The position numbers and the translations under genes are program-made. Below, piece by piece: positions 29,690 to 37,487 of a DNA stretch of 38,861 nucleotides. The stretch lies in contig BFEA01000342.1 in NCBI GenBank assembly GCA_003427395.1, forward strand, positions 546,631-585,491, read 5' to 3'. The first letter of the stretch is position 1. Every line of letters begins with the position of its first letter. Origin of the DNA: Chara braunii (Eukaryota; Streptophyta; Charophyceae; Charales; Characeae). The notes beneath the pieces are model-generated. The model was not told the origin of the DNA. It saw only the letters and a list, made by a program, of their open reading frames with translations, and did no database searches.

Positions 29690-29945
29690 TTGTCTTTGCA
29701 TTTTCAACTTTGTATAAATCTTGGCAGTTTCCTGTTCCTACGGGAAGCGCTGCCGAAATTTGTACGAATCTGGAAGAGTATATCATTTTTGGACACCTGA
29801 AAATTTTTAAAAGACACTTTTCATACGGGAAGCGCTACCGAAATTTTGTAAAGTTTGGAGAGTTATATTATTTTCTGCTAGGAAGAATTTGGCAATCAGC
29901 CCTGTCTAAGGGAGATGCTGTCGGAATTTTCAGGGGTTTCTGGAA
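29690..29945. repeat. About 95-bp repeat with GGGAAGCGCTGCCGAAATTT
   Basis: Units near 29740 and 29836 read ACGGGAAGCGCT(G/A)CCGAAATTT, and a third, diverged one lies near 29910 (GGGAGATGCTGTCGGAATTTT). The left arm has the reverse complement near 6207 and 6294. The open frame across them is not a gene. Confidence 0.75.
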
Positions 29946-30769
29946 ATGAGTGGAAGAAAGTTAGTAGAGGAGCTAGGCTACGAAATGGAGCACGTTCTCC
30001 ATTTGGCTCAAGCGTAGTAGTGCCTCTCTTTGGTCTGTACTGTGATACAGGGCTGCGAATTCGATTGAAGGTTTGACTCGTTCGGCCAGATCCATCTTCT
30101 GTTATCACTGATAACAGGCCGGTTGCCGATTTGTCGGTTTACGACACAACTTCCCTGCTTCTGCATCTCAACCTAATGCCTTGGCTCTTGTGGACTTTTA
30201 TGTTTCTTAGGGTTTTCACCCAGATTTCTTTTTAAGTGGCCATTTCTAAAGACTGAGTACCTTTATTTGAGGGATGAAGGAAATTGGTTGGGGCTTGTAT
30301 GCACAAGGCAGGGTGTGAGTCGCAGAAAAGTAGTAAAGTTGACTCCCTTAGTGTGTGTGATGTTGTTGTTTGAACCTTGTGTGATCACAGGTATGCGTAT
30401 AAGATCTTCGAATTGAGCTTGGTGATAGTCTGAGTATTGTGTGAATGCGGATGGACAAGCCACACAACTGATGTGAGAGTGATCATCTAATACCACACGA
30501 AACTTCTGCTTGACTATTTGGACCATCCTTACTTGGCATAGCTATAATGGCTAAAGGGAACCCTACAGTGGTTATTAGAAGTGATAGTCCCGCATTTCAC
30601 AACCCTTCATATGCGTATATGTATAAGCTCCCGCTTACATGTAAACATTCAATGTCTGTACGGCCTGTTGTGATGTCGCGCAAGAGCCAAACAGACTATG
30701 CCTCAAGAGAAAACAGAAACCCCTTTTTTACCTCTTACTCTTTAGAATTATTTTGGTTGGACGTTTAGT

Positions 30770-31600
30770 CTGTGGCAACCGTCAAAGTCAAACCCCTTGA
30801 TTTCTCTCCAGGCCCTGGATGATGGAGATCGTTTCCAAGGCCGCGAGAGTTGACTGCCATCACAGGTTTGAACCTGTGTACCACCCACTCTCCGCAGGGT
30901 GCATAAGAGGGTGTGGTGATCAACCGCCTTGGCGATTGTCTAGCATCGAGAGATTAACCCCTCAAGGCGCGTGTTAGCCGACACTTGAGTGTCGAAATGT
31001 GACCCGCGAGATTATCGAGGGTCGCATGATTATGGGTACTACATAGTACTCCATCGATGCGGTTGCTTGCGTATGTTTGCATGGCTAGTCGATATGAGAA
31101 AGCCCAATCGCCCGAGCAATTTTATGTCGAGTCTTGCCCGCGACACCGAACCGATTGCTGTGTTAAAAGGTTATGGGTCGAACACTGAAAGGACTAGGAG
31201 AGTTTTTTTTTTGTGTGTGTATTTTAATTTTATTGTGTAACGCGTGGTGACGATGAGTTGTGTTTGGGACCTCAGCCCCCCAATGCGTCGATTCGCTTAC
31301 GGTCCGATTGAGGGGCGTTGACCGCGCGTACCCCTTATGCTACAGCGAACAAGAAACGCCCTTGCTCGGGCCACCTCTGCGATTGCATACGAAAAGCTTT
31401 CGCATGTGGTTTGGTAGCTCGGCGGGGATACACCCACTCAAGGGATGGTGACAACTCCCGCGGGTGGAGGTAAGGCGTGCCTCGCGTGACCCTGTCCTGT
31501 CGTAGGGGCTCGCGAGAGGTACGGCGGGCGCACTCGGTCGGAGCGACAAACCGCACTCTACGACGAAGTCCTGCAAAATCTTGCGTGACGCGGCCTAGAG
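30770..31600. repeat. Right-arm end modules (inverted copies of 3966-4830)
   Basis: CATCAAGGG.. type words reverse those of the left arm: TCAAAGTCAAACCCCTTGAT near 30785, CGACACTTGAGTGTCG hairpin near 30979, GGACTAGGAG near 31192, CTACAGCGAAC near 31340, CCCTGTCCTGTCGTAGGGG near 31491. An extra segment at about 30838-30895, absent from the left arm, holds CACAGGTTTGAACCTGTG, a perfect inverted repeat that also fits a Pol III B box. Confidence 0.78.
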
Positions 31601-31770
31601 GGTCCCCCTGCGGGACCGATGCGCTTGACAGCGCTGCCACCAGCATGCGAGTGCCCGAATGTTTGGCCAGGCAGCGAGCTCTTTCCTATATGGAAAGAGC
31701 CTGCCTCGATTTGGCAGCCTGGCTGGACTGGCCTGGGCCCAGAAGCTTCCGGTAGGCCCCAGGATGTTGC
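31601..31770. repeat. Hairpin spacer between right arm and U6 composite
   Basis: GCTCTTTCC pairs with GGAAAGAGC around TATAT (31678-31700), and AGGCAG with CTGCCT encloses it (31670-31706). No gene. Confidence 0.7.
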
Positions 31771-32745
31771 GCTGTCGGGACAAATACCCTGACAAGGGTA
31801 TTTGCTGGGGGTTTTCAAAGTCGGACGCTGTCCGACTTTTTCGTTGAATTGGAGGACTTGATGAGACTGATGTTTGCCAAAGTTTATTCAGATCAACCCA
31901 AATGACTAAGACTTTTTGTGAATCAGACGTCGTTGACGTCTGACTGAAATGAATTTAGTTGCCAGCATGGCGGGTCATTAGCAGTTCTTGATAGGGCCGC
32001 AAGGGCACGCGGTCGTGGAAAGACTAAAGCTAGACTATTCTATCTAAAAGACTGACGCGTGCCTGATAAGACGCGCAATTCAAGGCTTTAGTAGGTCAAA
32101 AAGGTGGTCGCGTCAGGGGTTAGATCCGCGGCGCGAGAAAATTAGGAAGGTTTTTTTTTTTTTTTTTTTTTTTTAAAAGGGTCGCGGGGGTACCGCGTAC
32201 GCAGCTAAGGCTTATGGGCTAGACCACAAGCCGTTGGGCCAGGACGCCGTCGGCTCGGCGGCAGTGCGGCTGGCTAACGGGAAGTACGGCAGGCCGAGCC
32301 TGCCTCAGCTGTAGCAGATGGGCCTACGGGGGGGCAACTCTTCTTATAGAAGAGTTGCGGGCTTAGCTTCCGTGATAGGAGTTAGCCCAGTAGGTACCGC
32401 CATCAAACTTTCACCCTGTGGATGCCGGGATCGAGTCCCGATGACATCACCATTGGGCTAGCTCCTTTTGGAGCAGCCTTGAACTTTTAGCGCGATCGTT
32501 TTCGGCCGTGTGGTCGTTCAGATCGCGCGGCTGAAAACAGCCGCACAGATTAGCATGGCCCCTGCGCAAGGTTGACACGCATAAATCGAGAAAAGGCCCA
32601 TTTTTTGTTTGATCCCTATGGGAATTGAACTCGGGTCTGCATATTGGGAGGAAAGGAGGGGCGCCAGCAAAGCGTGGCAGGAGCAACCATGGCCGTTGGC
32701 TCATGCCAACGACATTATTACTTGTAAAAAAAAGAAAAAGAACAG
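31771..32745 (+). mobile_element. U6-containing composite retroposon, copy 3 (best preserved)
   Basis: In order on plus: CAAATACCC/GGGTATTTG hairpin (31779-31805); AAAGTCGGAC/GTCCGACTTT hairpin (31817-31839); body; oligo-T (about 32151-32174); GGCAGGC/GCCTGCC hairpin (about 32288-32304); GCAACTCTTCT/AGAAGAGTTGC hairpin (32334-32358). Then the A-box TAGCCCAGTAGG (32383-32394), B-box GGATCGAGTCC (32428-32438), a hairpin spacer, the U6 3' half (32547-32600), T6, an antisense B box (GGAATTGAACTC, about 32630), the CGTTGGC/GCCAACG hairpin and an A-rich tail. A match to the A-box consensus 33 bases before a B box is what a tRNA-type Pol III promoter needs. GGAGTTAGCCCA also pairs with TGGGCTAGCTCC (32378-32465), so the tRNA likeness could be partly structural. 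Confidence 0.82.
32547..32606 (+). ncRNA. U6 snRNA 3'-half fragment (in composite copy 3)
   Basis: AGATTAGC, then ATGGCCCCTGCGCAAGG and TTGACACGCATAAATCGAG match plant U6 with about three differences, ending in GGCCCA and T6, the natural U6 terminator position. The 5' hairpin, ACAGAGA box and central domain are missing. A Pol III transcript from the tRNA-like promoter upstream would stop at this T6. Confidence 0.88.
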
Positions 32746-32935
32746 TCTCTAGACTGTGTGTGGGAGCTGACTGTGTGTGGGAGCACACAACTCCCACAAC
32801 TGTCTCATGGGGAAAAAAAAAGAAAAAGAACAGTCTATAGACTGTGTGTGGGAGCACACAGCCCCCACAACTGTCTTATTGGGAAAAAAAAGAAAAAAAA
32901 ACAGTCTATAGACTGTGTATGGGAGCACACAGCTC
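32740..32935. repeat. Tandem repeat of about 71 bp made of palindromes
   Basis: Three units start at ACAGTCT (32742, 32830, 32901). Each has ACAGTCTATAGACTGT (a perfect 16-base palindrome; CTCTAG variant in the first), TGTGTGGGAGCACACA, and GTGGGAG facing CTCCCAC, then ACAACTGTCT and an A-rich spacer. The first unit has an extra 17-bp GACTGTGTGTGGGAGCT duplication. Confidence 0.85.
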
Positions 32936-33143
32936 CCACAGCTGCCTCCCCGTTGTCAGGGGGGTAAGAATAAAAAGAAAAGAAAAAGAAAAAGAAAAAC
33001 TGGATCTGAGTTTTTTGTGAAAAACTGTATTTTTTAGTTTGCGCCACTATTTTTTTGGTGGCGTAAAACAATTTTTTTGACCTTGCAATTTTTTCTATAG
33101 ATAGTCAGGCACTTAGGCCATGCAAATCAAAAGAATTCATGCG
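32936..33143. repeat. Inverted copy of 15930-16170, fused to integrase remnant
   Basis: Carries the landmarks of the 15.93-kb repeat in reverse complement and ends at AAGAATTCATGCG, immediately before broken integrase sequence. The first 40 bases (CCTCCCCGTTGTCAGGGGGG) match the far end of its partner. Confidence 0.9.
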
Positions 33144-33760
33144 CAACGGGCGACCGTAATCCTTTGACATAGCTAACTTAGATCCGTAGAACTTCATTAA
33201 CTGCTGCCATTGTTCCACTGTAAACTGGGTATCTCGGTCACTAACTATGCTCAACGGGCGACCGTAATCCTTTACTCAATCTGTCTTTGCTTCATCAGGC
33301 AATGGTACAAAAACGACAAACTTACTAAACATGTCAACTATGAACATGGCTTGACTATTCCCACTACTACTCTTGACCTTAGTGTCCATAAAATCGATAG
33401 ATACATATTCATCGGGGCCGAACGGAAGAGGGAGGGGCTTCAACAGTCCAAGGGGAGGCTGTGTGGAACTCTTGTTCCTCTGACATGCTTCATGCCTGGC
33501 CACGTGTAGGATCTACGTAGGGTAGCATAGGTCTACCGCCAACCTAAGTGGCCTTCAGTATCGTGGCATTACCCTTGGATCAGACTGTGTACCTCTTCAC
33601 TACACGGTATGCAAAGCCTATTATGCACATCAGTCTTCTCAAACAGCAATCCATCGACCATTCTGAAATCAGGCACTTCTTGAGGTGTGGTTTGCACCTT
33701 CTTTATCAACGTATTGTACACGGGGTCATCAACATATGCAGCCTTGATCTTTTGCTGCAG
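33144..33760 (-). pseudogene. Integrase remnant, truncated
   Basis: Zinc-binding part: HDTEGHLGW at about 33555-33530 with an in-frame TAG soon after, and only one clear cysteine (CQRNKSS, about 33485) of the usual pair. Catalytic core: first aspartate in VSIDFMD (about 33400), second in SDRDTQF (about 33230-33210). The third residue of the DDE triad and the C-terminal chromodomain region are missing because the sequence ends at 33144. A stop after EAKTD (33276-33278) interrupts the core. Integrase would insert element DNA into the genome; this one cannot. Confidence 0.85.
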
Positions 33761-33799
33761 ATCTGCACCAGCATCTAGGTAAGTCATAATTGCACCAAA

Positions 33800-34868
33800 G
33801 TAATCTGCAAGGCTACTCAATGCATCGGCGATGGCGTTGTACTTACCCTTGAAATCAAACTGATCAATTTCCCCAGCCCACCTAGTCAACTTAGGAGCCA
33901 TCCGGGCCTGGGTCTTCAACCAACGCAAAGTATCGCCCAAGCAGGTAATCCCGCCAATGGTCCAGAGTTCGTCGAAGGGCGAAGAGCTCACGCTCATAAG
34001 TCGAGGCTGCTAGGGAGCCTACAAAACAAACTCAACGGGCTTGTACCCCTCTCCATCCATTTTGTTGGAGAACAGTGCCAATGCCATCATGGCTAGCATC
34101 GGTAGTTACAACAAATGGTAAGGATGGATCTGCTACTTTGGGGACCGGGTACTCGATGAGGGGCTTCCTCAACTTTTTGAAGGCTGATGTACAGTCCTTG
34201 TTCCAATTCCAAACGGTTTCCTTCCGCAACAGCCTGCGCAAGGGAGCAGGAATGGAAGTGAAGTTACGAACAAATTTTCGGTAGTAGTTGGCCAATCCTA
34301 AGAACGACCACAACTCAGTTAGCGTGTGCAGGGTCAGCCAGTCATGAATTGCTGCTATCTTGGTGTCCTCCGGTCTGACTCCTCCATCTACCACGTGTCC
34401 CAAATACAGGGCTTGGCGTTTAACCCACTCACACGTCTTCGAGTTGATCTTGAAGTTAGACTTACGCAACTTAGTCAAGATTTTACGCAGAGGAGCATCA
34501 CCTTTTTTCTTTGGCACGAACAAAACCGGTGCACCGTATGGTGATGAACTGGGCTTTACCCACCCCTTCTCATGCAACTCATCTAGCTGCGTGCGCAGTT
34601 CATAAAGTTCCTTGGGAAACATCCTATAAACCGGGCCCCTGGGAATCTTGCTACCGGGTTCTATCTCAATCTGGTGCTTGATCTCCCGCTCTACCACTCC
34701 GCTTGGGGCTTCTCCCACATCAGCAAACTCTTGCAGCAGGTTCTCCATTTGGGGTGGTGTCTTCTCTTCGCCTTTGCTTTCTTCACTCACCGGTTTCACA
34801 TAGCCCACAAATACCTGCTCTTCCAGCTTCTCACTTGTCACGTGTTGGGCGAACATAGAGGCACTCAT
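33800..34868 (-). pseudogene. Reverse transcriptase-RNase H remnant with internal deletion
   Basis: The frame 34868-34032 (278 residues) starts with a linker, then RT fingers: GWVKPSSSPYGAPVLFVPKK at about residues 102-121. Right after KKKGDA the sequence jumps to LTKLRKSNFKINSKTCEW, which belongs after the palm. The palm with its catalytic YxDD-type motif and the second aspartate is therefore deleted at about 34490. RT thumb/connection (LYLGHVV, FLGLANYYRKF) and the start of RNase H (FVVTTDASHDGIGTVL, first catalytic Asp) follow. After a frameshift near 34040 and a stop, YERELFAL (second acidic RNase H residue) and FKGKYNAIADALS continue at about 33990-33815. Confidence 0.9.
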
Positions 34869-34980
34869 ACAGCAAACACTCTAGACTGGACTTGTGGAAC
34901 AGCCTTATCTTCTTCTTGCCCCCGGTTGGGCTGGTCAGCTAGCACTCGTGCTCGATCAACTTGACATCTGCCATGGCTTC

Positions 34981-35562
34981 TTATCCCCGGTCAATCCCTA
35001 AAATCAGATCAAAGGGAAGGATGTCCTCCACTAAGAGGGTAAGGAAATGCAAAACCTTCTCTACCTTCTTTCCCTCCTCTAACTGGAAGTATGAGTTGAT
35101 CCCCTCGACGTACTCCTCCACTCGCATCTCGGGATTATTGGCCAGTCTACTCGCTACCGGCTCACTCAGCCTTTGCGCCTTGATTCCTAAATGCAACTTT
35201 TTCGGTCCTCTTCTACTAATGAAACTACGTGTAGAGCCACTATCCACTAAAGCTCCCACTCGCGTTTGGCTAATCTCTACATCTGCCAAAATCAGCTGCC
35301 CTCTTCTCTTCTTCATTTCAGCCCAGGCGGGCCGACGAGTGATGAGCTCATCACCAATGCCTGCGAGAGAGCCACGTAGAGAGACCCTAGCATAAGCAGT
35401 CTCAGCCTCTTTCGTCGGGGTCCTCGGGTTGGAGGTTTCTCTTGCAGCACACGCTTCTTGTGATGTACCCAAGGCCTCAGCAGGTGCAACTGCCACTACT
35501 ACCGGTTGTTGCCTTTGACGGCGATCGGAACTCAGGGCACATGATATGACATGCCTCCCCAC
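34981..35562 (-). pseudogene. Retropepsin-type aspartic protease remnant
   Basis: The 193-residue frame has the active-site motif ALVDSGSTRSFIS with Asp at residue 107 and the C-terminal LILGIDRG flap-associated motif near residues 185-193. A TAA stop (34983-34981) follows directly where an intact polyprotein would run on toward RT, and a second stop occurs a few codons later. Codon 35562 is GTG and lies inside an open stretch, so it is not a true start. The domain would process Gag-Pol as a homodimer. Confidence 0.88.
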
Positions 35563-35940
35563 ATTTGATGCAGATCCCCTCTTTGAGTCTCTTGTCCCAC
35601 AAGTCGTAGGTCATCTTCAATTCTTTCCATGGTTCTTCCTTTGGACGTCCAGGGTGCCATGGATATTTGCGCGGTGCCCTTCCTCTGCCGCTTGAATTGC
35701 TATTGTTGGCGAGGTTGTAATTTCCTCTACCTCGCCTTGATGTTGGGGGGCTCGACCGATGCTATCTTGTGGGGGTCCATAACCCCTACCTCCCTCGGCA
35801 CAGCCTCCATTGCTGCGCTCCCCCTGATAGCCACGTCCTCTTCCACCCCAACCACGGCCTCCTCTACCTCGGTCTCCTCTACCTCGGCCTCCTCTTCCTC
35901 CTTGTCCTCTCCCATTGACTACAACAACAAAATCACCTCC
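35563..35940 (-). pseudogene. Gag C-terminus: RG-rich linker and degenerate zinc knuckle
   Basis: In one minus-strand frame the stretch from about 35915 to 35760 reads as repeated RG, RGG and RGRG motifs (GGRGGRGRGDRGRGGRGWGG-like), typical of an RNA-binding linker. At about 35580-35550 CIKCGEACHIMC resembles a CCHC knuckle, but only two residues separate the His from the last Cys instead of four. A frameshift separates it from the protease frame. Other frames give acidic peptides that are shadows. Confidence 0.7.
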
Positions 35941-35946
35941 CTGGAC

Positions 35947-36760
35947 TTAACCACTGTCCTCATCCAATCCATACTCAATTTGATCATAAGTTAGGGCCTC
36001 ACAACCTTCTCCTTCAAACATCACTACTAGGTTGTCCTTGGTCGTAATACTCCCCGCAACAGTCTTACCTTTCCATTGCTTCCCTTTCTCCAAGTCTTTG
36101 TACCAATGACAGTTTGCTTCTTGAAGAAATACCACCGCCATCTTGCTAAACTGGTCGTAGGTCATCCCATCCTCCTTGACCTTAGCATAGAGGTTGTTCT
36201 TGATGGGATCGGGGAGAGCTCTAGCAAAGTTGTTAAGAATCTGCTTAGGAGTCAGTCCATGATCTGGGGTCTGTAACAACTCATGTATCATGGCCTTCAA
36301 GGTCGATACACTCGTCCGTTTTCGGAGATGGATGCTGTTACGCTTGTCAGCGGTCCTCATGGCTTTAGTCTTGTCTTCGAAGTGGTTGAGCAGCGCATCT
36401 AGGAAGGTATGGAGGGCAATTCTCTTCGAGTAAGCCACCATATCACGACCGCAGCCTGCTGCGTTAGCCAGCGACAGTGCGAAGTCCGCAGCAGCGCCTC
36501 CTAGACATGAGTGAGCCATCAGAACTTCGACTTCCTCCGCTATACATTAGGCGTACGCGTACGATTGGACTGTCAACTCCCAACAATCAAAATTATCCTC
36601 TCTCTTCCTAAAATACGTGTCAGGGAGCTTCACTTTGATCTTCTCTCTCTTGATCAGCTCTCCTCCTCCCATGACCTTTCCATTTTCGCTCAAGGCCCTC
36701 TTTTCGGTGATGGTACGGGCTATCTTCTTTGCAGCCAGCTCCTCTAGCTAGATTGCGTAA
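35947..36760 (-). pseudogene. Gag capsid-like domain
   Basis: The longest open part (36519-35947, 190 residues, ATG at 36519) contains helices around HTFLDALLNHFEDKTKAMRT, LLQTPDHGLTPKQILNNFAR and KVKEDGMTYDQFSKMAVVFL, typical of retrotransposon capsid. The same frame is readable upstream (KVKLPDTYFRKREDNFDCWE) but is broken by TAA at 36549-36547 and TAG at 36750-36748. The ATG is therefore likely internal and the domain begins further upstream. Confidence 0.85.
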
Positions 36761-36772
36761 GTGGCTGTCCTC

Positions 36773-37487
36773 TCATTGATCCTGTTGAAGGCAGCCACTG
36801 CAAAATGCCTCCACTTGCCTTTCGTCTCTTACCCGCACCGCCTCCATCCTCTCAACGGTTCTTCGGAGCGCAACGCTCAACCGTATGGAATGGAGCACGA
36901 CGTCTGTGAGGAGGGTGAGTCTTTTGTTCGTGTCTTCTGGTTGTTCTTTGTGTGCTTTCAGCCTCCTTTGCAATGCTTCCCCCTCCTCCTTCAATCTCTT
37001 CTTCTCTCCATATTCTCTCCTTTTTTGTGCGGCCAGCCTTGTTTTGATCAGCGCCTCCCTCTCTTCTATCATTATTGCCCTCTCCTCTTCATCAACCAGC
37101 TGCAGCTGCGCTTCAAATGCCTCAATTTCTTCCTTTGTTTCACCTTCAGGCCACTCCGGATCAAAATCAAAATGAGCGGCCCAGCCTGCAGCATCCTCTT
37201 GATCCAATTTCAGGGTGGAATCATAACTGTATCCTTCTTCTTCTGCCTTGGGAAGCACGAACTCCGCCATACCCTTTTCTTTGGCCTGCACACACAGTAA
37301 CGCTTCAATCTTTTTCTTTTCCTCTTCCAGCTGCATCCACATCTCTTCTTCTATCTTCCTCTTCTCTTCCTCCTCCTTCCTCAACTCTTCCTCCATCTTC
37401 TTTGCTTTCTCCTCCTCTTTCAACTGCCGATCTATTTCCGCCTGATCCTCCGCTGTGTACTTTGCCGGACTTTGTGACCACGGTCAT
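36773..37487 (-). pseudogene. Gag N-terminal charged coiled-coil region
   Basis: The frame 37423-36773 (216 residues) is rich in Glu, Lys and Arg with heptad-like patterning at both ends (residues 1-45 and 105-165) around an acidic centre (FDFDPEWPEGETKEE). The codon at 37423 is TTG, not ATG. A plausible native start is the ATG at 37487, which opens MTVVTKS in another frame, so an indel near 37465 separates start from body. The frame ends at 36773 and another indel separates it from the capsid frame. Confidence 0.75.

Larger units (their letters stand above)
24360..31600. repeat. Right arm: inverted relative of the left arm
   Basis: Reverse complement of the left arm in the same block order, with anchors listed under the left arm. 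It is longer (about 7.2 kb against 6.3 kb), mainly because its hairpin array is larger and partly duplicated across an assembly gap. The region from 24360 to 25600 has little detectable similarity to the left arm, so the inner boundary is uncertain. No recognisable coding sequence. Confidence 0.72.
33144..37487 (-). pseudogene. Defective Ty3/gypsy-type retrotransposon (Gag-Pol)
   Basis: Domain order on the minus strand is Gag, zinc knuckle, protease, reverse transcriptase, RNase H, integrase, the order of Ty3/gypsy elements. It is split into at least six frames by indels and in-frame stops, lacks the reverse transcriptase palm, and ends inside the integrase core at a junction with another repeat. 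No LTR pair or primer-binding site was recognised, and the integrase end of the element, with its LTR, is gone. It cannot encode working replication enzymes. It may still have been mobilised in trans before decaying. Confidence 0.9.

Noticed and set aside
34032-34868. Functional reverse transcriptase gene
   Set aside because: The frame is long, but the palm with the catalytic acidic residues is absent and RNase H is frameshifted.
36773-37423. Host coiled-coil gene
   Set aside because: The position directly upstream of the capsid domain, same strand and the charged composition fit the N-terminus of a retrotransposon Gag better.
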